DNA of 64,000 nt from Veillonella parvula (GCF_902810435.1 NZ_LR778174.1:536001-600000); one strand, 5' to 3'. Counted from the stretch's first letter, positions 43,811 to 54,613 are shown. Numbers and translations: made by a program. The notes: generated by a model not told the origin, from the sequence alone.

Positions 43811-44819
43811 TTTTAAGAAAGCTTCAATCCACGTAGATGGACCAGGGATGTATACAACGATTCAAGATGCAGGACGAGTCGGCTATCAACAATATGGTAT
43901 GCCTGTAGCGGGGCCTATGGATAGTGAAAGCTATCTATTGGGGCAGGCTTTAGTAGGAAACAAGGAGCCTTTAGGTGCTTTAGAATGCACCGTGCTACCG
44001 CCTACACTAACGGTTCAAGGTACATGTATTGTTGCTTTTACAGGGGCTGATATGCATCCCACTATTAATAATATAGTCGTGCCTCGATACATACCTTTTA
44101 TATGTCATGAAGGAGATATTATTTCTGGTAGCTTTAGCCAATGTGGCGTGCGTATGTATATTGCTTTCTCAGGCGGTATTGATGTTCCTACTATTAATGG
44201 TAGCGTATCGACTCATACAAAAGCTAAGATAGGTGGTCTTGAGGGGAGATCGTTACAAGCAGGTGATCAGTTTGGCATTAAAGCATTTACTAGAGACGAA
44301 GTGAATGTGTGCGACTTCTATGATGGTCATAACTTATTCAATATCGCCCTATATAACCGCGGCGGCCGTGAGTGTCACGAACCTTTGCGTGTAGTACTAG
44401 GGGAGCAAGCAAAGTATTTTACAGAGAAAGGAATCAAGACCTTTGGTAGTAAAATATATACATTGACTGTACAATGTGATCGTATGGGCTTTCGCTTGGA
44501 TGGCCCTGTTATAGAGCATATAGATGGTGCGGATATTATCTCCGATGGCGCTGTATTTGGTTCTATCCAAGTTCCTTCTGATGGAAACCCTATAGTACTC
44601 ATGGCAGATCGGCAAACAACAGGTGGCTATACAAAGATTGGTACTGTGATTACGGCAGATTTACCTAGGTTAAGCCAATTACCAGTGGGGGATGGAATTC
44701 ATTTTGATATCATATCTGTCGAAGAAGCACAAGCGATATATCGTACATATATGAAACGCTTACATAAGCGCATACAATTAGCACACGAACAAAGTGTATA
44801 TGCCTTTAATGTAACTTAA
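43797..44819 (+). CDS. pxpC: PxpC, 5-oxoprolinase subunit C (KipA family)
   Basis: A 340-residue biotin-dependent-carboxylase-like (AHS2) protein: GPGMYTTIQDAGRVGYQQYGMPVAGPMD, YIAFSGGIDVP, VQCDRMGFRLDGP, ISDGAVFGSIQVPSDGNPIVLMADRQTTGGY. I favour the GTG at 43797 with AGGT upstream; an in-frame GTG at 43788 lies in that site. It overlaps pxpB by 14 bases. Confidence 0.93.
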   Translation: MALNSFKKASIHVDGPGMYTTIQDAGRVGYQQYGMPVAGPMDSESYLLGQALVGNKEPLGALECTVLPPTLTVQGTCIVAFTGADMHPTINNIVVPRYIPFICHEGDIISGSFSQCGVRMYIAFSGGIDVPTINGSVSTHTKAKIGGLEGRSLQAGDQFGIKAFTRDEVNVCDFYDGHNLFNIALYNRGGRECHEPLRVVLGEQAKYFTEKGIKTFGSKIYTLTVQCDRMGFRLDGPVIEHIDGADIISDGAVFGSIQVPSDGNPIVLMADRQTTGGYTKIGTVITADLPRLSQLPVGDGIHFDIISVEEAQAIYRTYMKRLHKRIQLAHEQSVYAFNVT

Positions 44820-44854
44820 TTGGTTTTCCCTATTTAATTATATAAACTAGCAAT

Positions 44855-44898
44855 AAAGCTATCTTGTAGATTGTTATTTCTATGAGATAGCTTTTTGT
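44855..44898 (+). terminator. Terminator of the pxp operon
   Basis: An AAAGCTATCT / AGATAGCTTT stem with a loop of about 20 bases is followed by T-rich sequence. Confidence 0.75.
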
Positions 44899-45235
44899 TA
44901 TGTAATGTAAGATGAATTGATGAGGTGGAGGGAAAATATAATCTTATAAAACAAGTTTAAAATAATGATTATGAATTTATATTCATTTTATCTCTTCTTT
45001 ATGGTATAAAATAAGCCCGTATTTTATATAAATTTGTGATATGAATCACTATAAAACGCATTAATGCTGCATTTGTGCGCTATATAGAATTATGAATAAA
45101 AAATGAAAAAGCTTGATAGTGTATTAAAGGTTTTGATATACTTATAATATTGAAAATTTTGGAATTCTCGTATGACTTACCATATGATAAAACATCGAGG
45201 GAGCATTAATATTACTATAGTTTATAGGAGAAAGT
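44899..45235 (+). other. Gene-free leader of the giant adhesin gene
   Basis: An AT-rich stretch with no coding sequence. A TATAAT at 45143-45148 without a good -35 box may be the promoter, giving a leader of about 80 bases. A GGAGAAAGT ribosome site ends it. Confidence 0.5.
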
Positions 45236-48200
45236 ATGAATAAGATTTTTAAAGTGGTTTGGAGCAAATCAAAAAACTGCTACGTAGTAGTATCTGAGTT
45301 CGCTAAGAATAATAGTGGCAAAAAGAAAACTGTTGTAGCAGCAATCTTGGCTGCATTAGCAATGACTAATGCTAGCATCTCTATGGCGGCAAATACTTTG
45401 CCTACAAATATGCATGCAACAGCAGTAGGCTTGGGGGCTGGTGCTTCTGTTACTGGTGATAAAGCTGTAGGTTTCGGTCAAAATGCAGCAGCTGCTGGTG
45501 GATATTCTATTGCAATAGGTTCTAATTCTAGTACCAGTGTTAACAGTCCACAAGGAATCGCTATTGGTGGTGGTAATACTGCTAATGAAGGTGCAAGAGT
45601 AATTGGGGAGCAAGCAATTGCCATTGGGGGAAATACAATAGCTCAAGGTAACTCTTCTATTGTTATTGGTGGCGATGATGTAGTTAAAGCCGATGGTGTA
45701 AATGTTATTTACACTACGAATAATGGTGAGAATAAAACTGGGGATTTGCGTAGTGCAGTTCAAAGCTTAACAGGATTTGATATGAGAAACCCACTATATA
45801 CATCGGCAACGGCTGGTGAATCCGGTATCACATTAGGCATGAAAGGTCAGTCAGGCAATGTGGGCATTGCCATTGGTACAGGTGCAAATGCGAAGGATCG
45901 TTTATCAGGAACTTCTAGTGGGGCTTCTGGTCAAGCCAATAATGATGTAACAAATGCTATTGCTATTGGCACAGGGGCTAGGGCAAATCGTGATAATGCT
46001 ATTGCCATCGGTGGTGGTTCTAACACTGATGTAGGCGGTACAAAACAATCTAGTTATACTTTGCCAAATAACGTTGTTGCTTCCTGGGCTGGTGGTGATA
46101 AAACATTGCCAGGTGACGTTGTATCTTTTGGTTCTAAAGGGTATGAACGTCAGTTGAAACATGTGGCTCCTGGTGAAGTAAGTGCTACTTCCACAGATGC
46201 AATTAATGGCTCTCAACTTAGCGCTATTGTAGACCAAATCGCTTATAAATATATATCTATAAAATCTTCTGATGCTGCTAATAAAGATAATACTGGTGCT
46301 ACGGCAGCTAATTCTATTGCTATTGGCCCAAATGCCGCAACAGACGCATCTGCGAGTCGTTCTGTAGCTGTTGGTGATGGCGCTAGAGGTAAAGTAGTAG
46401 ATGGTGTAGCTGTTGGTTCAAAATCTACAGCTGATATTGCTTCAGGCGTAGCGGGATATAATGTTAATGCTAGTCGTACAGATATATATGATGGTTTAAG
46501 TGGTGCTGCCCTAACGTCTAAATTAGGTGGTGTTGCTGTTGGTACGATAAACCAAACACGTCAAATTAACTATGTTGCTGCAGGTACTGCTGATACAGAC
46601 GCAGTAAACGTGGCACAGTTAAAGAGTGTTAATCTAGCTTTTACAGGTGATACTGGTACAGGCGATGTGAACCTTGCTAATAGTAAATTGGCTGTAAATG
46701 GTGATAATACATACATCAGCACTACAGCTAATGGTAAGAAAATTACAGTTTCTGGTAAAAAGCAAGACATCACTGTAGCAAATGGTAGCGCTACAGCGAC
46801 TGCTGGTATGGCGGATTCTGCTAACGTAGCTAATGCAATTAATCAAGCGATTGATCAAAATAAATATGGTTGGAATCTTTCTGCTAATGGTGAAGCTACA
46901 CCAGTAGCGGTTGAAAAAGGTAATACAGTAGATTTTTCTGGTGACGATAATGTTGCGGTTACTAGAAATGATAAGAAAATCTCTGTAGCTTTGAAAAAAG
47001 ATCTTTCTAAATTAAACAGTGCTTCTTTCAATAATGCTGGCGGTAATGAAACTGTTAAAATTGATGGTGATAAAGGTATCAATGCTGGGAATTTGAAAGT
47101 TGCTAATGTAGCAGATGGTGTTGCTGATAAAGATGCTGTTAATGTATCTCAATTGAAAAAAGTTGATGATAAAGCTGAAGCTAACAAAATTGCTATTGAT
47201 ACAAATAAAACTGCAATAGCTAAAAATGCAGGTGATATTGCAACAAACAAAACAGATATTGCTGCCAATAAGGACAGTATTGCTGCGAATACGCAAAAAA
47301 TTGCTGACAATAAAACTGCAATAGATAAAAATACTGGTGAAATTGCTACAAACAAAGGGGATATTGTTTCTAATAAAGCTAATATTGCCCAAAATACTGC
47401 TGCTATTGGTCGTAAGATTTCTTTAGGTGGTAACTCTGGCTCTACCGATGAAAAATCCTTGAGCACAGGTGATGTGAAATTTAACGTAAAAGGGGAAAAT
47501 GGTCTTACTACTGTTGCTAATGGCGACGATGTGACTGTTAAACTCGATGATGTAACTAAAAATAAACTCGACAATGCAGCTGATCGAGACTTGAGCAATT
47601 TGACTCCTAATGGTAAACAACAAGTTAAGGACTTAGCAGCTTGGAATGTAGTCGCTAATAATGAGACGGCTGAAAAGGTTGAAGGTAATAACACTGTTAA
47701 GTTTATTGATGGTGATAACATTTCTATTACTCAAAATGGTAAGGACTTCACCATTTCTGCTAAGAAAGATGTAACCTTTGATACGGTAACAGCTACTCAA
47801 ACGATTACAGCGCCAAAGGTTAAAGCGACAATTGGAGTTGAAACACCTCAAGTAACAGGCTTGACGAACACTGCGTGGGTTCCAGGTCAAACACAACCTG
47901 TATCTGGTCGTGCAGCCACAGAAGACCAATTGAAACATGTTGATGATCAAGTAGCAGAAAACAAAGCCAATATTGCTGATAATACAGCTAAGATTGGCAA
48001 AAATGCTGATGCCATTGCAGATAACAAGCAAAAAATAGCTGACAATAAAGATGCTATCACTAAAAATGCTAGTGAGATTGCAATAAACAAAGGGGATATT
48101 GCTTCTAATAAAGCTAATATCGCTCAAAATACTACTGCTATCGCTCGTAAGATTTCTTTAGGTGGTAACTCTGGTTCGACTAATGAAAAATCCTTGAGCA

Positions 48201-51200
48201 CAGGTGATGTGAAGTTTAACGTAAAAGGTGAAAATGGTCTTACTACGGTTGCTAATGGCGACGATGTGACTGTTAAACTCGATGATGCAACTAAAGGTAA
48301 AGTTGACAATGCAGCTGATCGAGATTTGAGTAATTTGACCCCTGACGGTAAGCAACAAGTTAAGGACTTAGCAGCTTGGAATGTAGTCGCTAATAATGAG
48401 ACGGCTGAAAAGGTTGAAGGTGGTAACACTGTTAAGTTTATTGATGGTGATAACATTTCTATTACTCAAAATGGTAAGGATTTCACCGTTTCCACTAAGA
48501 AAGATGTAACCTTTGATACGGTAACAGCTACTCAAACGATTACAGCGCCAAAGGTTAAAGCGACAACTGGAGTTGAAACACCTCAAGTAACAGGCTTGAC
48601 GAACACTGTGTGGGTTCCAGGTCAAACACAACCTGTATCTGGTCGTGCAGCCACAGAAGACCAATTGAAACATGTTGATGATCAAGTAGTGGAAAATAAA
48701 GCCAATATCGCTGATAATACAGATAAGATTGGCAAAAATGCTGATGCCATTGCAGATAACAAGCAAAAAATAGCTGACAATAAAACGGCAATTGATAAAA
48801 ATGCAGCTGATATTACTACTAATAAGGATAATATTGCAGACAACAAACAAAAAATAGCCGATAATAAAACGGCAATTGATAAGAATACTGGCGACATTGC
48901 TACAAACAAAGCTGACATTTCAACTAACAAAGATAACATCGCAATCAATAAAGCTAACATCGACAAAAACACGACAGCTATTGGCCGTAAGATTTCTTTA
49001 GGTGGTAACTCTGGTTCGACTGATGAAAAATCGTTGAGCACAGGTGATGTGAAATTCAATGTGAAAGGTGAAAATGGTCTTACGACTGTTGCTAATGGCG
49101 ACGATGTGACAGTTAAACTCGATGATACGACTAAAGGTAAAATCGAGAATGCAGCGGACCAAGACTTGAGCAATTTGACTCCTGACGGTAAGCAACAGAT
49201 TAAGAACTTAGCAGCTTGGAATGTAGTCGCTAATAATGAGACGGCTGAAAAGGTTGAAGGTGGTAACACTGTTAAGTTTATTGATGGTGATAACATTTCT
49301 ATTACTCAAAATGGTAAGGATTTCACCGTTTCCACTAAGAAAGATGTAACCTTTGGTACGGTAACAGCTACTCAAACGATTACAGCGCCAAAGGTTAAAG
49401 CGACAACTGGGGTTGAAACTCCTCAAGTAACAGGTTTGACCAACACTGCATGGACTCCGGGACAAACACAACCTGTATCTGGTCGTGCAGCTACAGAAGA
49501 CCAATTGAAACACGTTGATGATCAAGTAGCAGAAAATAAAGCCAATATCGCTGATAATACAGATAAGATTGGCAAAAATTCTGATGCCATTGCAGATAAC
49601 AAGCAAAAAATAGCTGACAATAAAGCTGCAATTGATAAAAATGCAGTAGATATTGCCACTAACAAAGACAATATTGCTGCGAACAAAACAGATATTGCTA
49701 CTAATAAGGATAACATTGCAGATAACAAGCAAAAAATAGCTGATAATAAAACTGCAATCACTAAAAATACTGACAATATTGCTACCAATAGACAAAATAT
49801 TGCTGATAACAAAGCGGCTATCACTAAAAATGCTAGTGATATTGTAACTAATAAGGATAACATCGCAACCAATAAAGCTAACATCGACAAAAACACGACA
49901 GCTATCGGTCGTAAGATTTCTTTAGGTGGTAACTCTGGTTCGACTGATGAAAAATCTTTGAGCACAGGTGATGTGAAATTCAATGTGAAAGGTGAAAATG
50001 GTCTTACGACTGTTGCTAATGGCGACGATGTGACAGTTAAACTCGATGATGCAACTAAAGGTAAAGTTGACAATGCAGCTGATCGAGATTTGAGTAATTT
50101 GACCCCTGACGGTAAGCAACAAGTTAAGGACTTAGCAGCTTGGAATGTAGTCGCTAATAATGAGATGGCTGAAAAGGTTGAAGGTGGTAACACCGTTAAG
50201 TTTATCGATGGTGATAACATTTCCATTACTCAAAATGGTAAGGACTTCACCATTTCTACTAAGAAAGATGTAACTTTTGATACGGTAACAGCTACTCAAA
50301 CGATTACAGCGCCAAAAGTGAAAGCGACAACTGGAGTTGAAACACCTCAAGTAACAGGCTTGACGAACACTGCGTGGGTTCCAGGTCAAACACAACCTGT
50401 ATCTGGTCGTGCAGCCACAGAAGACCAATTGAAACACGTTGATGATCAAGTAGCAGAAAACAAAGCCAATATTGTTGATAATACAGATAAGATTGGCAAA
50501 AATGCTGATGCCATTGCAGATAACAAACAAAAAATAGCCGATAATAAAACGGCAATTGATAAGAATACTGGCGACATTGCTACAAACAAAGCTGACATTT
50601 CAACTAACAAAGATAACATCGCAATCAATAAAGCTAACATCGACAAAAACACGACAGCTATTGGCCGTAAGATTTCTTTAGGTGGTAACTCTGGTTCGAC
50701 TGATGAAAAATCGTTGAGCACAGGTGATGTGAAATTCAATGTGAAAGGTGAAAATGGTCTTACGACTGTTGCTAATGGCGACGATGTGACAGTTAAACTC
50801 GATGATACGACTAAAGGCAAAATCGATAATGCAACTGATCGAGACTTGAGCAATTTGACTCCTGACGGTAAGCAACAAGTTAAGGATTTAGCAGCTTGGA
50901 ATGTAGTAGCTAATAATGAAACAGCTGAAAAAGTTGAAGGTGGAAACACTGTTAAATTCATCGATGGTGATAACATTTCCATTACTCAAAATGGTAAAGA
51001 CTTTACCATTTCCACTAAAAAAGATGTAACCTTTGATACGGTAACGGCTAACCAAACTATTACAGCGCCAAAAGTGAAAGCGACAACTGGTGTTGAAACA
51101 CCTCAAGTAACAGGCTTGACGAACACTGCGTGGGTTCCAGGTCAAACACAACCTGTATCTGGTCGTGCAGCCACAGAAGACCAATTGAAACATGTTGATG

Positions 51201-54200
51201 ATCAAGTAGCGGAAAATAAAGCCAATATCGCTGATAATACAGATAAGATTGGCAAAAATGCTGATGCCATTGCAGATAACAAGCAAAAAATAGCTGACAA
51301 TAAAACGGCAATTGATAAAAATGCAGTAGATATTACTACTAATAAGGATAATATTGCAGATAATAAGCAAAAGATAGCTGATAATAAAACGGCAATTGAT
51401 AAGAATGCAGGTGATATTGCTACTAATAAGGACAATATTGCTGCGAATAAACAAAATATTGCTGATAACAAAGCTGCTATCACTAAAAATGCTAGTGATA
51501 TTGCAACTAATAAGGATAACATCGACAAAAACACAACAGCTATCGGTCGTAAGATTTCTTTAGGTGGTAACTCTGGTTCGACTAATGAAAAATCCTTGAG
51601 CACAGGTGATGTGAAGTTTAACGTAAAAGGTGAAAATGGTCTTACTACGGTTGCTAATGGCGACGATGTGACTGTTAAACTCGATGATGCAACTAAAGGT
51701 AAAGTTGACAATGCAGCTGATCGAGATTTGAGTAATTTGACCCCTGACGGTAAGCAACAAGTTAAGGACTTAGCAGCTTGGAATGTAGTCGCTAATAATG
51801 AGATGGCTGAAAAGGTTGAAGGTGGTAACACCGTTAAGTTTATCGATGGTGATAACATTTCCATTACTCAAAATGGTAAGGACTTCACCATTTCTACTAA
51901 GAAAGATGTAACTTTTGATACGGTAACAGCTACTCAAACGATTACAGCGCCAAAGGTTAAAGCGACAACTGGGGTTGAAACTCCTCAAGTAACAGGTTTG
52001 ACTAACACTGCATGGACTCTAGGCCAAACACAACCTGTATCTGGTCGTGCAGCTACAGAAGACCAATTGAAATACGTTGATGATCAAGTATCAGAAAATA
52101 AAGCCAAGATTGCTGACAATACAGATAAGATTGGTAAAAATGCAGAGGCTATTGCGGATAACAAACAAAAAATAGCTGATAATAAAGCTGCAATTGATAA
52201 AAATGCAGTAGATATTGCTACTAACAAAGATAATATCGCAACTAATAAAGCCGATATAGCAACTAATAAAGATAATATTGCGACGAATAAACAAAATATT
52301 GCAGATAACAAAGCGGCCATCACTAAAAATGCTGGCGATATCGCAGCCAATAAAGCTAATATTGATAAAAATACAGAAGCTATTGGTCGTAAGATTTCCT
52401 TAGGTGGTAATACTGGTTCAACCGATGAGAAATCCTTAAGTACAGGCGATGTGAAATTCAATATTAAAGGGCAAAATGGTATTGTTACTGAAGCTAATGG
52501 AGACGATGTAACTGTCAAATTAGATGATGCTACGGCTAATAAAATCAACAATGCAGCAAATACGGATTTGAGCAACTTAACAGATGCTGGTAAACAACAA
52601 GTTAAAGATTTATCCGCATGGAACGTAGTAGCTAATGGTAATACTGCCGAAAAAGTTGAAGGTGGCAATACAGTTAAGTTTATCGATGGTGATAACATTT
52701 CCATTACTCAAAATGGTAAAGACTTCACAATTGCTACTAAACAAGACGTAACTTTCAATATTGTAAAAGCAAATCAAACCATTACAGCACCAAAAGTGAA
52801 AGCTACAGAAGGTGTAGAAACACCTCAAGTAACGGGTTTGACTAACACTGCATGGACTCCAGGTCAAACACAGCCTGTCTCTGGACGTGCCGCCACAGAA
52901 GATCAATTGAAACATGTTGATGATCAAGTAGCAGAAAACAAAGCCAACATTGCTGATAATACAGATAAGATTGGTAAAAATGCTGATGCCATTGCGGATA
53001 ACAAGCAAAAAATAGCTAATAATAAAGCTGCAATTGATAGAAATGCTGCTGATATTGCAACTAATAAGGAGAATATTGCTGCGAATAAACAAAATATTGC
53101 TGATAACAAAGCGGCTATCACTAAAAATACTAGTGATATTGCAACTAATAAGGATAACATCGCAACCAATAAAGCTAATATCGACAAAAACACGACAGCT
53201 ATTGCTCGCAAGATTTCTTTAGGTGGTAACTCTGGTTCTACCGATGAAAAATCGTTGAGCACAGGTGATGTGAAATTTAATGTGAAAGGTGAAAATGGCC
53301 TTACTACGGTTGCTAATGGCGACGATGTAACTGTTAAACTCGATGATGCAACTAAAGGCAAAATTGATAATGCAGCAAATCAAGACTTGAGCAACTTGAC
53401 AGAGACTGGTAAACAACAAGTTAAAGATATATCTGCATGGAATGTAACGGCTGCTGGCGGTACCGTTGAAAAAGTACAAGGTAGTGATACCGTAAAATTC
53501 CAAGCTGGTGATAATCTTGTAGTTAACCAAGATAGAACTACTTTCACATATGGCTTGGCTAAAGACTTAAAAGGCCTAAACAGTGTTATTGTAGGTGATG
53601 AAAACGGTGTATCTACTAAAATCACTCCTGCAGGTACAACTGTGAAAGATGCAGCTGGCAACTCTACTACAATTAATGGGGGTGGTATGACTATTACTCC
53701 TGCAGATACAGCAGCTAGCCCTGTATCACTTACTGTAGACGGCTTAAATAATGGTGGCAACAAAATTCATGGAGTAGCGCCTGGCACAGCTGATACTGAT
53801 GCAGTAAATGTTAGCCAATTGAAAGCATCTAATGCTGGTTTACAAGAAGCTGTTAACCGTGTCGGTACTGAAACACAACGTGTTGGTGCTCATGCGGCAG
53901 CTATGGTAGCGTTGAAACCAATTCAATATGATCCATTGGAACCAACACAAATTATGGCTGGCATCGGTAACTACCGTGGTGAAACTGCTGGTGCCATCGG
54001 TATTGCTCACTACCGAACTGAAGATACTATGTTCAACGTAGGTGTTTCACTTGGCACTAGCCATAACATGGTAAATGCAGGTGTAACGCATAAATTTGGT
54101 GGTAGTCGTGAAAGAAAAGACGCTATTCCAGAACGCTATAAGGCGGGGCCTATTAGCTCTGTTTATGTAATGCAAGATGAAGTATCTAGTCTCAAAAAAG

Positions 54201-54358
54201 AAAATAGTAATCAAAAAACGGTTATTGCTAATCAAGCAGCGCGTCTAAATACATTAGAAGCTGAAAATGAACGTCAACGTCAAGAATTGGCTGAAACTAA
54301 ACAAGGCTTAGATGACTTGCGTGCCGTAGTAAATCAATTATTAGCTTCTAAAGGTTAA
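45236..54358 (+). CDS. Giant trimeric autotransporter adhesin (YadA-like)
   Basis: A 3040-residue type Vc adhesin. Residues 1-52 are an extended signal peptide (MNKIFKVVWSKSKNCYVVVSEF, then hydrophobic VVAAILAALAM). YadA head repeats follow (AIGSNSS, AIAIGTGARANRDNAIAIG, SVAVGDGARG), with necks such as DAINGSQLSAI and DAVNVAQLKSV. Eight copies of a module beginning KISLGGNSGST and containing GDNISITQNGKDF then fill residues about 725-2750, joined by heptad coiled coil (IADNKQK, IDKNAAD). The last neck DAVNVSQLKAS leads to the four-strand YadA anchor (HAAAMVALKPIQYDP to THKF, about 2886-2954). An 86-residue charged coiled-coil tail follows the anchor, which is unusual. It is expected on the surface, for coaggregation or host binding. 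Confidence 0.95.
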   Translation: MNKIFKVVWSKSKNCYVVVSEFAKNNSGKKKTVVAAILAALAMTNASISMAANTLPTNMHATAVGLGAGASVTGDKAVGFGQNAAAAGGYSIAIGSNSSTSVNSPQGIAIGGGNTANEGARVIGEQAIAIGGNTIAQGNSSIVIGGDDVVKADGVNVIYTTNNGENKTGDLRSAVQSLTGFDMRNPLYTSATAGESGITLGMKGQSGNVGIAIGTGANAKDRLSGTSSGASGQANNDVTNAIAIGTGARANRDNAIAIGGGSNTDVGGTKQSSYTLPNNVVASWAGGDKTLPGDVVSFGSKGYERQLKHVAPGEVSATSTDAINGSQLSAIVDQIAYKYISIKSSDAANKDNTGATAANSIAIGPNAATDASASRSVAVGDGARGKVVDGVAVGSKSTADIASGVAGYNVNASRTDIYDGLSGAALTSKLGGVAVGTINQTRQINYVAAGTADTDAVNVAQLKSVNLAFTGDTGTGDVNLANSKLAVNGDNTYISTTANGKKITVSGKKQDITVANGSATATAGMADSANVANAINQAIDQNKYGWNLSANGEATPVAVEKGNTVDFSGDDNVAVTRNDKKISVALKKDLSKLNSASFNNAGGNETVKIDGDKGINAGNLKVANVADGVADKDAVNVSQLKKVDDKAEANKIAIDTNKTAIAKNAGDIATNKTDIAANKDSIAANTQKIADNKTAIDKNTGEIATNKGDIVSNKANIAQNTAAIGRKISLGGNSGSTDEKSLSTGDVKFNVKGENGLTTVANGDDVTVKLDDVTKNKLDNAADRDLSNLTPNGKQQVKDLAAWNVVANNETAEKVEGNNTVKFIDGDNISITQNGKDFTISAKKDVTFDTVTATQTITAPKVKATIGVETPQVTGLTNTAWVPGQTQPVSGRAATEDQLKHVDDQVAENKANIADNTAKIGKNADAIADNKQKIADNKDAITKNASEIAINKGDIASNKANIAQNTTAIARKISLGGNSGSTNEKSLSTGDVKFNVKGENGLTTVANGDDVTVKLDDATKGKVDNAADRDLSNLTPDGKQQVKDLAAWNVVANNETAEKVEGGNTVKFIDGDNISITQNGKDFTVSTKKDVTFDTVTATQTITAPKVKATTGVETPQVTGLTNTVWVPGQTQPVSGRAATEDQLKHVDDQVVENKANIADNTDKIGKNADAIADNKQKIADNKTAIDKNAADITTNKDNIADNKQKIADNKTAIDKNTGDIATNKADISTNKDNIAINKANIDKNTTAIGRKISLGGNSGSTDEKSLSTGDVKFNVKGENGLTTVANGDDVTVKLDDTTKGKIENAADQDLSNLTPDGKQQIKNLAAWNVVANNETAEKVEGGNTVKFIDGDNISITQNGKDFTVSTKKDVTFGTVTATQTITAPKVKATTGVETPQVTGLTNTAWTPGQTQPVSGRAATEDQLKHVDDQVAENKANIADNTDKIGKNSDAIADNKQKIADNKAAIDKNAVDIATNKDNIAANKTDIATNKDNIADNKQKIADNKTAITKNTDNIATNRQNIADNKAAITKNASDIVTNKDNIATNKANIDKNTTAIGRKISLGGNSGSTDEKSLSTGDVKFNVKGENGLTTVANGDDVTVKLDDATKGKVDNAADRDLSNLTPDGKQQVKDLAAWNVVANNEMAEKVEGGNTVKFIDGDNISITQNGKDFTISTKKDVTFDTVTATQTITAPKVKATTGVETPQVTGLTNTAWVPGQTQPVSGRAATEDQLKHVDDQVAENKANIVDNTDKIGKNADAIADNKQKIADNKTAIDKNTGDIATNKADISTNKDNIAINKANIDKNTTAIGRKISLGGNSGSTDEKSLSTGDVKFNVKGENGLTTVANGDDVTVKLDDTTKGKIDNATDRDLSNLTPDGKQQVKDLAAWNVVANNETAEKVEGGNTVKFIDGDNISITQNGKDFTISTKKDVTFDTVTANQTITAPKVKATTGVETPQVTGLTNTAWVPGQTQPVSGRAATEDQLKHVDDQVAENKANIADNTDKIGKNADAIADNKQKIADNKTAIDKNAVDITTNKDNIADNKQKIADNKTAIDKNAGDIATNKDNIAANKQNIADNKAAITKNASDIATNKDNIDKNTTAIGRKISLGGNSGSTNEKSLSTGDVKFNVKGENGLTTVANGDDVTVKLDDATKGKVDNAADRDLSNLTPDGKQQVKDLAAWNVVANNEMAEKVEGGNTVKFIDGDNISITQNGKDFTISTKKDVTFDTVTATQTITAPKVKATTGVETPQVTGLTNTAWTLGQTQPVSGRAATEDQLKYVDDQVSENKAKIADNTDKIGKNAEAIADNKQKIADNKAAIDKNAVDIATNKDNIATNKADIATNKDNIATNKQNIADNKAAITKNAGDIAANKANIDKNTEAIGRKISLGGNTGSTDEKSLSTGDVKFNIKGQNGIVTEANGDDVTVKLDDATANKINNAANTDLSNLTDAGKQQVKDLSAWNVVANGNTAEKVEGGNTVKFIDGDNISITQNGKDFTIATKQDVTFNIVKANQTITAPKVKATEGVETPQVTGLTNTAWTPGQTQPVSGRAATEDQLKHVDDQVAENKANIADNTDKIGKNADAIADNKQKIANNKAAIDRNAADIATNKENIAANKQNIADNKAAITKNTSDIATNKDNIATNKANIDKNTTAIARKISLGGNSGSTDEKSLSTGDVKFNVKGENGLTTVANGDDVTVKLDDATKGKIDNAANQDLSNLTETGKQQVKDISAWNVTAAGGTVEKVQGSDTVKFQAGDNLVVNQDRTTFTYGLAKDLKGLNSVIVGDENGVSTKITPAGTTVKDAAGNSTTINGGGMTITPADTAASPVSLTVDGLNNGGNKIHGVAPGTADTDAVNVSQLKASNAGLQEAVNRVGTETQRVGAHAAAMVALKPIQYDPLEPTQIMAGIGNYRGETAGAIGIAHYRTEDTMFNVGVSLGTSHNMVNAGVTHKFGGSRERKDAIPERYKAGPISSVYVMQDEVSSLKKENSNQKTVIANQAARLNTLEAENERQRQELAETKQGLDDLRAVVNQLLASKG
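47411..53560 (+). repeat. Eight long tandem modules inside the adhesin gene
   Basis: Module starts (the CGT/CGC codon of RKISLGG) are at 47411, 48146, 48986, 49910, 50666, 51548, 52388 and 53207. Spacings are 735, 840, 924, 756, 882, 840 and 819 bases, all multiples of 21. Modules 1-6 are nearly identical over about 500 bases; 7 and the end of 8 are more diverged. The varying part is the heptad linker. Confidence 0.95.
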
Positions 54359-54412
54359 GAGTTGAGAACTAATTTTGATAATAGTCTAAGATAGTTATTT
54401 CTCTGTAAAACT

Positions 54413-54475
54413 AAAGAACCTCTTATACATTGTTGTACTTGATAGGGTATATACATTTCGTATAAGAGGTTCTTT
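54413..54475 (+). terminator. Terminator of the adhesin gene
   Basis: A perfect 16-bp stem AAAGAACCTCTTATAC / GTATAAGAGGTTCTTT with a long loop ends in TTTT. Confidence 0.85.
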
Positions 54476-54613
54476 TGCTATTTTGATATGTATTCTTATT
54501 TAAAATGCATAACATATGAATGACTTCTCATATGTTGTGTGATATAATACAGTGGAAATAAGAGGTAAAGTGATACCTCTATTATGTATGATCTTGCATG
54601 AATAGGAGATAGG

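Noticed and set aside
47411..53207. Regularly spaced repeats that might suggest a CRISPR array or satellite DNA
   Set aside because: The repeats are hundreds of bases long and keep one coding frame throughout; they are protein modules.
47149..53763. Many long minus-strand open frames (100-234 codons) opposite the adhesin gene
   Set aside because: They recur once per repeat module, mirror its codon usage and lack ribosome sites; they are shadows of the repeated plus-strand gene.
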